Part shown: positions 50,851 to 60,179 of the stretch, in pieces
Numbering within the stretch: position 1 is the first letter of the stretch
How the letters are laid out: each line of letters begins with the position of its first letter
Source: UBA981 sp942490995
Lineage (GTDB): Bacteria > Pseudomonadota > Gammaproteobacteria > Ga0077536
Assembly (NCBI GenBank): GCA_942490995.1
Contig: CALOBG010000125.1
Location: 120,101 to 184,100, forward strand
Direction: 5' to 3'
DNA: 64,000 nt
Made by a program: the position numbers and the translations under genes
The notes under the pieces: model-generated
Database searches by the model: none
Told to the model about the DNA's origin: nothing
What the model saw: only the letters and a program-made list of their open reading frames with translations

Positions 50851-51870
50851 TCAAGGGTAAACACTCCAATCGATACTGAATAGAAACCATTGGCCGCGCC
50901 GGTTGCAGCATTTGTACGGCCGCCACAGGTTCCAGACGTACTCGCCGCTGGGATCGACGCGGCCGCTCGACCAACTCGTGGGCTGCGCCAGATCGTTACG
51001 GCCAAATGCGTTGCAAGACGTTTCAGCCTTCGGACTCATCATCTGCCAGGTTCCGCTGCGAGCATCGTTTTCGACCAAAGGCCCGGGCGGCCATACACGC
51101 TGGAAACGGATACTCGGCCCGGACGGCGACACGTAGAGATGGGGCTGGCCGCTTCGCGTAACGATGTCGCCGGCGCGCTGCGCCGTCACGGCGGCCGCTT
51201 TCGGTTCCTCGGATTGTGTCGTCCAACCGTTCCGTGGGTAGACGCTCCCCCAGGTCTGCACCGGCCACGAGCCGACCTCGCGTGATCCGGGCACCAGACT
51301 CGCGGGATAAAGACTTTCGGGCAGGGCGCTTCGCCACGCGAGTGCATCAATGCTCGACTGGAAGTACGGAACGAGCGGCGTCGCCTGCGATTGGCAAATG
51401 AGTTCGAAGGCTATCGCCGAGAAAGTACTGGCCGGATGACCAATGGCATCTGCTTCACGGAAAATGAGGTTCCTGTGATCTCGGCCGGTAGCGCCCCCTT
51501 CAGTTCGATTCACGCCGCTGCCGACAGGGGATCCGAGCAAGCTTCCGAGCACACCGGTCACGGCTACCTTCTGAGCGGCACCGAGCGTACTGCCGATCTC
51601 GAGCCACGGATTGCCGCCCAGTTTCGGGTACGCGCTGACCACTAGGTCCGGGTTGTAATGGCCAACCTTGATCGACGACCGCACGCGGCATCCGGAAAAC
51701 CCACAGCGAAGCCAGAAACACATGCCGATGGGTCGCCATCGCATGCAGGAGATGGCCGCCGAGGTTGTTTTCGCAATGATTTCGGGGGTCGTCACGGTGG
51801 TTGCATGCCCTGCTCCTCCAGTTACGAGTGAACTCACGGCAAACGCAATGAATAAGACCGTGCGCATCAA
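50851..51870 (-). CDS. Integrating conjugative element protein, PFL_4710-like (TraU-type)
   Basis: A 339-residue exported protein. It has a signal peptide (FIAFAVSSLVTGGAGHA), a Cys-rich early region (AISCMRWRPIGMCFWLRCGF, then GCRVRSSIKVGHYNPDLVVS) and a C-terminal RPYKCCNRRGQWFLFSIDW. This is the TIGR03756/PFL_4710 pattern, related to TraU. It overlaps the PFL_4709-like gene by 4 bp (ATGA at 51867-51870). Confidence 0.9.
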   Translation of the reverse strand: MMRTVLFIAFAVSSLVTGGAGHATTVTTPEIIAKTTSAAISCMRWRPIGMCFWLRCGFSGCRVRSSIKVGHYNPDLVVSAYPKLGGNPWLEIGSTLGAAQKVAVTGVLGSLLGSPVGSGVNRTEGGATGRDHRNLIFREADAIGHPASTFSAIAFELICQSQATPLVPYFQSSIDALAWRSALPESLYPASLVPGSREVGSWPVQTWGSVYPRNGWTTQSEEPKAAAVTAQRAGDIVTRSGQPHLYVSPSGPSIRFQRVWPPGPLVENDARSGTWQMMSPKAETSCNAFGRNDLAQPTSWSSGRVDPSGEYVWNLWRPYKCCNRRGQWFLFSIDWSVYP

Positions 51871-52316
51871 TCTGACTCAGCGGCCCAAGCCTGGTAGCGG
51901 TCTAAGGCTTCGTTAAGATTAGTCACGCCGTAGACGACTGCAGATCGATTGAAGACAACCGCCGGGATACGGTCCACGCCGAGCTGCGATGCGTCGGCCA
52001 GGCCGATGGCCGCGCGGCGGACGTTGTTGAAATCCGCCTTGCTAACGCTTGCGAGGCGGCTTCCGACTTCAGCTTGCGCGGTCGCGTGGTCACGCGTCAG
52101 ATCCCTAGAAAGGGCGGCATCAAAACGCTCGACGCCGTCGACGTCCACCGTCTTTACGGCGATCCTGGGCTGACTGCCAATCGCGACGGGACGATCGGTC
52201 GTCGCGAATACCTCGATGGTCAACTCCCCTTCAGCGGCGGCGCTGCAATGTGCGAGGAGACAAAGTGCGGCGCCGAAAAGCCTGTTGAAGAATTTTGCTA
52301 GTGACGGATGGCCCAT
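51867..52316 (-). CDS. Integrating conjugative element protein, PFL_4709-like
   Basis: A 149-residue exported protein starting at 52316 (MGHPSLAKFFNRLFGAALCL, signal peptide). The mature part reads IEVFATTDRPVAI ... GVDRIPAVVFNRSAVVYGVT, a thioredoxin-like TrbC-type fold as in TIGR03757/PFL_4709. It is the first gene of this operon segment, reading left, and is separated from the TraC gene by the cargo pocket. Confidence 0.9.
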   Translation of the reverse strand: MGHPSLAKFFNRLFGAALCLLAHCSAAAEGELTIEVFATTDRPVAIGSQPRIAVKTVDVDGVERFDAALSRDLTRDHATAQAEVGSRLASVSKADFNNVRRAAIGLADASQLGVDRIPAVVFNRSAVVYGVTNLNEALDRYQAWAAESD

Positions 52317-52662
52317 GGCCAGTATCGTGCGTTCCCCTGCCTCACCGTGAAACGGGGAACCGCATATCTCCGGTGCGTGATTTGCGAGCAAAGAGCACTG
52401 GTGAGTAACGCCGGCGTCCGGAAGGTGCGGAGCCGCAGAACGTTTCTACGTGCCCACGGGTTGAACGTCTCCGCGCTCAAGGCTGTAGAAATCTGGATTC
52501 CAGCTTGCACTTTGCCCATTAGAGTTCCGGCCCAGGGCCGGCATCAGTTACAGTCCGCAAGGTGTTGAAAAGCAGACGTTCGCTCCTCTTACGGCGACCG
52601 CGTGCTAACGATACATAACAGCTACTAGAAAATTTCGGTATGCTGGGAACGGGGCTAGAACC
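52317..52662. other. Cargo-pocket boundary, no supportable gene
   Basis: Open frames occur (an 86-codon one on plus) but none looks like protein or has a good start. This is likely the upstream region of both the PFL_4709-like operon and the divergent GFA gene. Confidence 0.3.
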
Positions 52663-53040
52663 ATGACCAAAAAAGAGAGCGAAGCGTCAGGAGGATGCAG
52701 TTGCGGGGCGGTTCGGTACGTCGTCACTGGGACACCCGACCAAGTCCTCATCTGTCATTGTCCCGATTGCCGACACGCTGTTGGTGCGCAGTCGGTCGCG
52801 TGGATATTTATAGCTCAGTCGAGCTATAAAATTACGCAAGGAAAGCCAACTGGCTATGCGTCATCAGAAGGAGTTATTAGAAAATTTTGTTCGCAGTGCG
52901 GTACGACAATCAGTTGGGAAGGCGACAAACAGCCGGGTCGTATTGATGTCACAATCGGCAGCCTTGACAACCCTGAGCAGTTTACTCCGACGCGCGCAGT
53001 CTACAGAAAGCACAAAATCTCGTGGACGTCGCTTATCTGA
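52663..53040 (+). CDS. GFA/CENP-V family metalloprotein 1
   Basis: A 125-residue zinc protein: GGCSCGAVRYVVTG, CHCPDCRHAVGAQS and FCSQCGTTISWE supply the seven or so Cys of the two zinc sites of the glutathione-dependent formaldehyde-activating (GFA) fold. Family members bind small aldehyde or glutathione adducts; actual substrates are mostly unknown. It is ICE cargo. A second, different GFA protein is encoded at 55073. Confidence 0.9.
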   Translation: MTKKESEASGGCSCGAVRYVVTGTPDQVLICHCPDCRHAVGAQSVAWIFIAQSSYKITQGKPTGYASSEGVIRKFCSQCGTTISWEGDKQPGRIDVTIGSLDNPEQFTPTRAVYRKHKISWTSLI

Positions 53041-53056
53041 ACTTCAACCCACCTCA

Positions 53057-53527
53057 CTATTTGCCCCGACTGGCCACGCGATACGTTGAGGTCACGTGAG
53101 CACAACACTCTGTAGCGCCGTCTGAACGTAGCCAACACTCTAAGTAATGCATCCGGCCACCACGCCTTACTATGCGTGCGTCAGCAATTAGATCCACATT
53201 TTTGGCTGGCCTAATAAACGAGATATTCAGATTTACCATGACGGGAATTACGTCCGTTCCCATCGCAGCCATGATGCAGCAATACATCGCTGTGTCCGCA
53301 AAACCCATGACCATGGGACCGGAGAATACTTTCCCACTACCGTCTTGCCACGGTTCATCACCTAAAAACTTTGGGTTGAACGGTAAGCGAATGCGAATAG
53401 AGTTGATATCAACGATCTCCACAATTTCGCCATGATGGTCAATCGGCGGCAAGTTGTCGGTTATGGTCCGTTGGACTTCTTGCGGTGATAACGCGGGCCT
53501 GAGATCTGATTGGTTGTCGTTCGGCAC
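53057..53527 (-). CDS. PaaI-like hot-dog thioesterase
   Basis: A 156-residue protein with the hot-dog pattern: VDINSIRIRLPFNPKF, then GKVFSGPMVMGFADTAMYCC, VMVNLNISFIRPAKNVDLIA and a final strand ECCAHVTSTYRVA. The glycine-containing GPMVMGFADTA lies at the active-site helix. It would hydrolyse acyl-CoA thioesters. It converges with the GFA gene, 16 bp apart, and lies 63 bp downstream of the PhzF-like gene on the same strand, possibly in one operon. Confidence 0.82.
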   Translation of the reverse strand: MPNDNQSDLRPALSPQEVQRTITDNLPPIDHHGEIVEIVDINSIRIRLPFNPKFLGDEPWQDGSGKVFSGPMVMGFADTAMYCCIMAAMGTDVIPVMVNLNISFIRPAKNVDLIADARIVRRGGRMHYLECWLRSDGATECCAHVTSTYRVASRGK

Positions 53528-53590
53528 ATTTATCCCTCAAGTTTTGTTGGCTTTCGAGAGGTGATAATACCCAGGCTGGGCGAAACGCGT

Positions 53591-54514
53591 TCAATCTACC
53601 TCGATTAAACCCTGTGTAACAGACACTGATGGACCGCCAATACGCACTTGCGCCACCCCGTCGCCGCGTTTCTCTACTGAGGCGAGCAGCGTGCTGGGTC
53701 GCCCCATTTCTATCCCTTGTGCTATTCGAAAGGTGAGCGTCTTGTTCGATGGGCTTGCCAATGATGCTAGCAGTCCCGCGAGTGCGCAGTTCGCGCTTCC
53801 TGTGGCAGGGTCTTCGCGGACACCGAATAGGCTGACGTACATCCTGCATCTCACATCGGTCGCCGGTGAACCAGTATCTAGCGTGTATAAATGTATTGCA
53901 TCACACCCCGCACGCCGTCTGTAGGCCGCCCAGTTGTCGGCGCGTAATTGCGAGCGTGCTAGAGCCTCTCGATCCCGAACCTCGACGCACAGGAACGGTA
54001 ACCCAACCGAGGCGATGCGCGGGAAATGCGAATCCGTCAGAATGTCTGTTGAGTTAAGTGATACCGCACGGGCTAGGTCATCTAGATCAGCAGCATCGGC
54101 TATCTCCGGTTCAAGCTTGAGCTCTTCGGGCGCAGTGAGTTCGCAGTAGACGGGAATCCCAGCTTCGCTACGAACAAGCACCGATACGATGCCAGCGGGC
54201 TCCTCGAAGCGCAGTACTCTGTCTAGGTTGTCATTCGCATTGTTGACTTGCTCTGAGCTAAGCACATAAGCGGTACCGATATTTGGATGACCGGCGAAGG
54301 GAATTTCCCGCTCTGGCGTGAATATACGCACTGCAGCATCGTTTTCTGAGCTTTGCGGTGGTAAAACGAAACTTGTCTCAGAGTAGTTGAATTCGCGTGC
54401 AATCGACTGCATTTGGCCGTCGGACAATCCGAACGCCTCGGGCAGCACGGCTAACGGATTGCCGCCGAACCTCCTTTCGGTAAAGACATCGACCGTGTGA
54501 TATTTATATTTCAT
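53591..54514 (-). CDS. PhzF-family isomerase-like protein
   Basis: A 307-residue two-lobe PhzF protein: YHTVDVFTERRFGGNPLAVL, the catalytic Glu region FNYSETSFVLPP, FAGHPNIGTAYVL, and the C-terminal VREDPATGSANCALAGLLAS. PhzF proteins isomerise dihydro-hydroxyanthranilate or act on other small metabolites. No phenazine genes are nearby, so the substrate is open. It is ICE cargo and visibly less GC-rich than the neighbouring transfer genes. Confidence 0.9.
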   Translation of the reverse strand: MKYKYHTVDVFTERRFGGNPLAVLPEAFGLSDGQMQSIAREFNYSETSFVLPPQSSENDAAVRIFTPEREIPFAGHPNIGTAYVLSSEQVNNANDNLDRVLRFEEPAGIVSVLVRSEAGIPVYCELTAPEELKLEPEIADAADLDDLARAVSLNSTDILTDSHFPRIASVGLPFLCVEVRDREALARSQLRADNWAAYRRRAGCDAIHLYTLDTGSPATDVRCRMYVSLFGVREDPATGSANCALAGLLASLASPSNKTLTFRIAQGIEMGRPSTLLASVEKRGDGVAQVRIGGPSVSVTQGLIEVD

Positions 54515-54737
54515 TCAGTTAAATCGTATTTGCCTGTCAGATTTCGGCGACCTGTATTTACTGTAGTCTAGAACCGATTCAGCGTGGAGAGAGTCCGACC
54601 GCAAAGTTTTGTCGTGAACATACAAGGTCGGCTGATCTCCGCCGCACGGGCAACCTGCGCGAGTATTTCAGAACACCCCGGAACGGTCCTTGTTAAGCCG
54701 CGAAATCGTACTAATATTGACGCAATTAAGGCAGGCA

Positions 54738-54992
54738 ATGATGATTGATTACATGGTCATTGAACACCACCTTCCAGGCTGCAAGGATGCAATCTATAAG
54801 CGCTTTAAGTCACACGGAAGAATGCTGCCGGAAGGACTAGTGTACGTCGACAGTTGGCTCACGAAAGATGGCAATAAATGCTTTCAGCGCATGAAGACCA
54901 ACGATTACTCACTGTTCGAATCATGGACAGAGAATTGGAATGACCTTAGTGCTTTTGAATATTTTGAGCTTGGCCCAAAACCGGAATCATGA
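54738..54992 (+). CDS. DUF3303-like small protein
   Basis: About 84 residues from ATG 54738 (or 54741): MMIDYMVIEHHLPGCKDAIY, GLVYVDSWLTKDGNKCFQRM, and ESWTENWNDLSAFEYFEL. This matches the DUF3303 ferredoxin-like fold of unknown function. A purine-rich site (AAGGCAGG) precedes the ATG. It precedes the second GFA gene by 80 bp on the same strand. The 223 bp upstream contain no other gene. Confidence 0.75.
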   Translation: MMIDYMVIEHHLPGCKDAIYKRFKSHGRMLPEGLVYVDSWLTKDGNKCFQRMKTNDYSLFESWTENWNDLSAFEYFELGPKPES

Positions 54993-55072
54993 GCCTACGC
55001 ATCAACAAATCAATGGCCAGTCGGCGTGCGACGATCCTGCTAAACGGTAAACAGGAAAAGGAGTAATTGCTC

Positions 55073-55504
55073 ATGATTAATGGATCTTGCTTGTGCGGTA
55101 AAGTCGTATACGAAGTTACGGGCTCCGGCGACTCAATGTACTACTGCCATTGCCGCATGTGCAGAAAAGCTAGCGGCTCGTCGTTTGCGACGAACATGCT
55201 GATGAAAGAATCCGACCTCGTGATTAAGGCTGGCGAAAACTACATAAAGGGATTCAATTCCAGCCCCGGTGAAACGCGCTATTTCTGCTCCGAATGCGGC
55301 TCCCCGCTATACGGACGAGCGGATGCTCGTAAAGGCTTGGTTTCTTTACGATGCGGCGGCCTCGATGAAGCGCCTGCTCTCGAACCTCAAATACACTTGT
55401 TCACCGCTTGGAAAGCGCCGTGGTACCAGATTGCCGACTCGCTTAAACAGATACCCGATTTAAAACTTCCTATAACTTCAGCTGCGGATCCGGGCCTGGA
55501 TTAG
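55073..55504 (+). CDS. GFA/CENP-V family metalloprotein 2
   Basis: A 143-residue protein from ATG 55073, with AAAAGGAG 10 nt upstream; a TTG six bases earlier is possible. Zinc ligands: GSCLCGKVVYEVTG, CHCRMCRKASGSSF and FCSECGSPLYGR. It is only distantly similar to the first GFA protein of this pocket. The 193 bp between it and the TraC gene show nothing supportable. Confidence 0.9.
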   Translation: MINGSCLCGKVVYEVTGSGDSMYYCHCRMCRKASGSSFATNMLMKESDLVIKAGENYIKGFNSSPGETRYFCSECGSPLYGRADARKGLVSLRCGGLDEAPALEPQIHLFTAWKAPWYQIADSLKQIPDLKLPITSAADPGLD

Positions 55505-55697
55505 GCGACTTTTGTCCATTACATAACCCGAACTGGATTTATCGTGACTGGCCGTTCATGGCCGACTACAGACCGTTACCTGGAACTTTCGAGAGAGCGC
55601 TAAACGTCTGGTAGCGGACCTCCAGAAGCACCGCTCAGTTGTCTGACCAAACCAACACCAAGGTTTCATGTGCCAAGTCGATTCCTGCTTTTTTCAT

Positions 55698-58388
55698 CTA
55701 AGCACCGGTGCGTTCAGCTTCAATCTGGCTGGCCATCCGATAAACCGCCTCAAGCTCGGAACAGCCGTGCTCCTGCATGATCGCAGCGCGCTGCGCCTTC
55801 TCATGCTTCTCCGTCATCGCGAGCGCGAGTGCGAGCGGCGGCGGCACGCTCCGGAACAGCGCTTCCAGCGTGTCGGCCAGCACCACGCCTTCGACGTACT
55901 TTCCAGGCTCCTTGCGGGTGGATAGCAGGAGACTTCTTTGCTGCGGGGTCAGGTCCTTGAAGCGTGCGATCTGTTCGACCTCCTCCTTCGGACTCACCAG
56001 GCAGAGCCACCATTCCATCATGGTCAGCATCCGGCGGCTGGCGTCCGGGAAGTCTTCGAGATTCTGGGTGGCGATCCAGAACCACGCGCCGAGCTTGCGC
56101 CACATCTTGGTGATCTTCACGACATAACGCGCGAGCAGTGGGTTGGTCGTGATGAGGTGGCCCTCGTCGGTGACCACCAAGGTGGGACGGGTATCGCGCT
56201 GGTGGCGCTCTACGCAATCGTTGATGTGGCTCATGATCGAAAGGTACGCAACGGTGAGCTGATCTTCGTAGCCCTCCCTGGCGAGGATCCCCATTTCGAG
56301 CAGGGTCACATCGACTTCGGCCCATCGCCTGCCTTCGCGGTTGAAGAAGTGGCCGGCGAGGCCGGAGCAGAACAGCGCCATGCCGTCAGCCATCTCGAGT
56401 GCCCGGTGCCGGCGATGTTCAGGTAGATCCTTGTCCTGCCCTAGCTCACCCAGCGCGGCGACCACATCTTCCGTCAGCACTTGGTCGCGGTTGGCGGTGC
56501 GTACCGATTTCGCGGCCAGCAGAATGCCATTGCGAATGAATAGCCGATCGGCACGGCTCATGCGGGCATCTTCACGTTCGTCGCCACCGGTGATCATGAT
56601 CCGCGCGGCGATCTCCATCTCGCCCAGAAGATCGCGCCCGCCCTCCTCATCCGATCCGTCGTCGTCCAGCGCCTCGGGATCTTCCAGCAGGCGCGGTTCG
56701 CGGACGTGCTCCAGTAGTCGCATTGCCTCGGCGAATGGCGGGAGACTGACGTCCTCGCTGGGATTCAAGGTAAGCGCATTGACGGTAAGTCCCAACGCTC
56801 GAAAATGATCGGCGAGCAAGGCAAACGATCCGCCTGCCTCAACGATGAAAATGCGCGGTCGATGCACCGCCGCCATCTGCAGCAGCAGATAGACGAGCAA
56901 CGCGGATTTACCCGATCCGGTGGGTCCCAGGATCAGCATATGAGCGTTCTTCTTGCGATCATCGCGATGCAACGGATCGAACGTCAGCGGTTCGGCGCCC
57001 CGATTGAACATCACGATCCCGGGATGACCGGTGCCGCGCGAGCGCCCGTAGAATGGCGTGACTGCGGCCAGATGGCTCGCAAACATGAGTCTTGATCGGC
57101 GCCGCAGTTTGTCGAGGGTTGGGTCGTAGGCCATCGGCAGGTTGCGGATGTAGCTATCCAGTGCAAGCAGATCGGCTTCGCCGGCGATGGGCTGCAGACC
57201 GTTCGGTAACAACGTCGCGTGGAGTTGATTTGTGTGGGCGCGTAACGTCTTCAGGTCTCCAGCACGCAGATAGAACGCCAGCGACACGGGGTAGAGCTTG
57301 TCGCCCTGCGCCATCTCGCGCTCCACGGCCGTGGCGTCCTCGCGCGTCATCGCAACTTCCGCGCTATCACCGACCGCCGCCCGTCGAACCTGGCTGAGGT
57401 GATTGCGGACCCTATCCTGGGGCATGACGGTGAGAGTCATCACCATCGTGGTGCCTTCAGGCATCCGATCGAATAGTGCGAAGACGTGCTCGCCGATAGG
57501 CCGCTCGGCAGTCAGATGCCCGGTTTCGGGGGCACGCCGCAGTCCCTGGATGGAGACCACCGTGTGCGGCATGTCATCGAACCACCAGGTGCCACTCTCC
57601 GCCTCAGATCTCGGCATCGAGAGGACCAGGATTTCCGCGAGATCGGCGCCGAACGGCAGGTCTTCGTCACCGGGATAGGGTACGCGTTCGACGAGTGGCT
57701 GGCTCGGCGGGGTGTTGCACGCAGGTCGTGGGTTGAACCAGGGCAGCAGCCACCGATAGAGATCGGCGCCGGTTGCTCGATGCGCACGAATGCCGGCCGC
57801 GGCAAGCGCCGACACCCATTTGATCGCGACCTCGTTGAGCTCGGCTTCGACTTCAATCGCTCGGCGGTACTGCTCGCGCGGCGGTAGTCGGCGGTATAAC
57901 GTCGCACGGACCCGGCGCTGCTGGCCTCGCCAGGGCCCGCCGGTGACAGCGCTGTCGGTGAACAGGCCTCCGACCCTGGATACGTTTTGAAGATGGTTCT
58001 TAAGCAGGCGTAAGTAGTGTTGTCCAAAGGTGCTGCCGCGAGCATCCGCGTTGGCGTAGTTGGCGACCTCCCGTGCCAATTCACGAAGGTCAGGCTCGTC
58101 CTGCACATAGATCTGTAGCACCCAGGGGGCGTCCTCGCGTTCGGGGATGGCCTCCGCCATTGCGGTATGGATGGCGTCGCGCAGCTCGGCCATGAACTCC
58201 GGCGTCCGCGCCTCCGTGCCAACCGGTGTGATCTCGAACAGCGCACCAACGCTGATCCCGTCCTCGAGCAGGAAGGCGCGCGCATCGGGCAGGTACTCAA
58301 CCCACGGGAGTAGATCGGTGAACGATGGCGGTCGGGCGTAAGCGCGTTTGACCGTCGCGGTCGTCGCTGGAACGTTGTCGTCGCTCAC
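55698..58388 (-). CDS. Conjugative transfer ATPase, TraC/PFL_4706-like
   Basis: An 896-residue VirB4/TraC-type ATPase that powers the type IV secretion system at the inner membrane. Walker A is MLILGPTGSGKSALLVYLLL (about residues 480-500), Walker B LVVTDEGHLITTNPL (about 735-750), with FWIATQNLEDFPDASRRML after it. The N-terminal part (FTDLLPWVEYLPDARAFLLE) fits TIGR03744/PFL_4706. It overlaps no neighbour; the lipoprotein gene lies 14 bp upstream. Confidence 0.94.
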   Translation of the reverse strand: MSDDNVPATTATVKRAYARPPSFTDLLPWVEYLPDARAFLLEDGISVGALFEITPVGTEARTPEFMAELRDAIHTAMAEAIPEREDAPWVLQIYVQDEPDLRELAREVANYANADARGSTFGQHYLRLLKNHLQNVSRVGGLFTDSAVTGGPWRGQQRRVRATLYRRLPPREQYRRAIEVEAELNEVAIKWVSALAAAGIRAHRATGADLYRWLLPWFNPRPACNTPPSQPLVERVPYPGDEDLPFGADLAEILVLSMPRSEAESGTWWFDDMPHTVVSIQGLRRAPETGHLTAERPIGEHVFALFDRMPEGTTMVMTLTVMPQDRVRNHLSQVRRAAVGDSAEVAMTREDATAVEREMAQGDKLYPVSLAFYLRAGDLKTLRAHTNQLHATLLPNGLQPIAGEADLLALDSYIRNLPMAYDPTLDKLRRRSRLMFASHLAAVTPFYGRSRGTGHPGIVMFNRGAEPLTFDPLHRDDRKKNAHMLILGPTGSGKSALLVYLLLQMAAVHRPRIFIVEAGGSFALLADHFRALGLTVNALTLNPSEDVSLPPFAEAMRLLEHVREPRLLEDPEALDDDGSDEEGGRDLLGEMEIAARIMITGGDEREDARMSRADRLFIRNGILLAAKSVRTANRDQVLTEDVVAALGELGQDKDLPEHRRHRALEMADGMALFCSGLAGHFFNREGRRWAEVDVTLLEMGILAREGYEDQLTVAYLSIMSHINDCVERHQRDTRPTLVVTDEGHLITTNPLLARYVVKITKMWRKLGAWFWIATQNLEDFPDASRRMLTMMEWWLCLVSPKEEVEQIARFKDLTPQQRSLLLSTRKEPGKYVEGVVLADTLEALFRSVPPPLALALAMTEKHEKAQRAAIMQEHGCSELEAVYRMASQIEAERTGA

Positions 58389-58402
58389 CGGCTTTCGTGA
58401 TT

Positions 58403-58843
58403 TCAGTCCTGCGCCTCCGGGTCGACTGGTTCCAGGGTGGTATACACAGGGATCTCGCCCGGCAATGCGTACTCCGGCCGCTCATACAGCGGGAACGTGG
58501 TCGAGTAGCCCGGCACCGGCACGCGCAACGGACCGGAGAGGTGCGGAAACACGTACATCACGAGCATTGGATTGGGCAGGCGTGGGAAGTGTGTGTCGAG
58601 TTCGTTTTCGATGGTGCGGGAATACGCTTCGAGTGTTTCGTTCCCTGCATCGAGCGGCCGTCCTTGGATCTCCAGGCGGGCGTGCGCCGTCGATGCGGTA
58701 TTCATGCCGTCGAAGTGCGTGTCGTAGATGGCCTTCATCGTCGGGCCGTCCTGCGGCAGGACGGTGTCCTTGGTGCCGGCACATCCGCCGAGCAATGCAC
58801 TAATCGAGAGGAGGATAAAGAGTCGAGTCGTCAGCACCTGCAT
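58403..58843 (-). CDS. Conjugative transfer region lipoprotein (TIGR03751-like)
   Basis: A 146-residue outer-membrane lipoprotein starting at 58843 (MQVLTTRLFILLSISALLGG-C, lipobox LLGGC). The mature part reads MKAIYDTHFDGMNTA and FPRLPNPMLVMYVFPHLSG. It probably serves as the TraV/VirB7-type pilotin of the channel. It overlaps the upstream TraB-like gene by 44 bp in another frame. Confidence 0.88.
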   Translation of the reverse strand: MQVLTTRLFILLSISALLGGCAGTKDTVLPQDGPTMKAIYDTHFDGMNTASTAHARLEIQGRPLDAGNETLEAYSRTIENELDTHFPRLPNPMLVMYVFPHLSGPLRVPVPGYSTTFPLYERPEYALPGEIPVYTTLEPVDPEAQD

Positions 58844-60179
58844 GCGCGAGTCTCCTGCCGTTGCGATCGATATCAATAAGAAGTTCGCGATCGACATGGA
58901 TCGCGACCTGGATCCCGGCCGGGACGAAGATCGCGTCAAAGCTTTGCGCCTGACGCTCAAGCAACCACTTTGCGATCTCGTCAGAGCCCCCGGACACGGT
59001 CTTGCCAAGCACGTAGCGCGCCGTGTTACCGGTCACGCTGTTGTTGATCCCGCCGGTATCGGTGACGACCGTGGTGGTCTGCGCCGCCGCGGCGGCATCT
59101 GCCGCCGCACCGATTGCGGTGACACCGATCCGCTGGGCCAGGAATGCCGGCGCGTTCGTCTTGCGCTCACCACTGACGCAGGGGATCCCTTGCGCATCGG
59201 AGATCCAGGCGAGCGACTTGTTATCGTCATTGTTCTGCTGACTGCGGTCGTCGCTCGAGACAGTACGAATGGTGCCGTCGTCGAAAACGAACGTAACCGA
59301 TTCGAGACGCCCGGTGACGCAGGAGAGCGTCCAGTCTCCAACTGCCGTGCCACTCCAGATCATGCCGTGCACCCCGGGCACGGTCAGCCCGTTCGCGGCG
59401 AGGTTATCCGCGCCGGTGATCACCTTGAACGGCATCGGGTCCCGCACCTGGCCCTGCACGGGAATGCGTCCAACCAGCGCCGTCATCGCCGTAGAACCGA
59501 TCAAGGTCGCGTTCCGAGGCACCGTGTACACGGGCTTGAGTACGGCCTGCTCGATCCGCGCCGCGACGCCTTCGGACCATCCACTCGTAGACTCGCCGCT
59601 TCGCTCCGCCCACGAACTCGTGAGCCCTGCGACGCCCCCCTCAATTGCATCGACTTTGTCGAGGGGTTCTATCCAGGTCAGCGACTCGACCGGCGCGGGG
59701 ATATTGTCGAAACCGAATCCGACCGGGATATCCGAGCCCTGCGCGTCCTCCGGCAAGGAGGCCAGAGCGTCGGCCATCGCGTCGAGCCGCGCCGAAAGCG
59801 ACGACAAAAAATCCGACTGCTCGGCCTGCTGCGCGTCGACAACATGGGTGCGGGTTGCCAGCGTCTCGTCCAGCCGCGTGGTCAGCCTTTGCTCGATCTG
59901 ATCGCGACCGGCGATCACCGCCTGATTGTCTTTCTTCAGATCCGCGTTGTCCTGCCGCAGCGCAGCGACTTCCGTCGTCATCGCCGCGACATTGGCCGTC
60001 AACGTTTTGATGGTATCCGCAGGCGTGTCGGCATCCGGGGCGGGGGCGACTGGTACAGCACTCATCCGCTCTGGCGTACGCGTCGTGTCCTGGCACGATC
60101 TGAGTACGACGAACACCAGGGCAGCCAGTACCAGGCTGACGAGTACCGGTAGCAGGCGATTCTGCGTTGCCGGGATCAT
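58800..60179 (-). CDS. TraB/PFL_4705-like conjugation channel protein
   Basis: A 459-residue protein: one N-terminal membrane helix (LLPVLVSLVLAALVFVVLRS), a proline/alanine linker, a coiled coil (ANVAAMTTEVAALRQDNADL, about 65-110), and a C-terminal beta-rich VirB10/TraB domain with ARIEQAVLKPVYTVPRNATL. It fits TIGR03752/PFL_4705 and spans inner to outer membrane. It overlaps the next gene upstream by 4 bp. Confidence 0.92.
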   Translation of the reverse strand: MIPATQNRLLPVLVSLVLAALVFVVLRSCQDTTRTPERMSAVPVAPAPDADTPADTIKTLTANVAAMTTEVAALRQDNADLKKDNQAVIAGRDQIEQRLTTRLDETLATRTHVVDAQQAEQSDFLSSLSARLDAMADALASLPEDAQGSDIPVGFGFDNIPAPVESLTWIEPLDKVDAIEGGVAGLTSSWAERSGESTSGWSEGVAARIEQAVLKPVYTVPRNATLIGSTAMTALVGRIPVQGQVRDPMPFKVITGADNLAANGLTVPGVHGMIWSGTAVGDWTLSCVTGRLESVTFVFDDGTIRTVSSDDRSQQNNDDNKSLAWISDAQGIPCVSGERKTNAPAFLAQRIGVTAIGAAADAAAAAQTTTVVTDTGGINNSVTGNTARYVLGKTVSGGSDEIAKWLLERQAQSFDAIFVPAGIQVAIHVDRELLIDIDRNGRRLAHAGADDSTLYPPLD

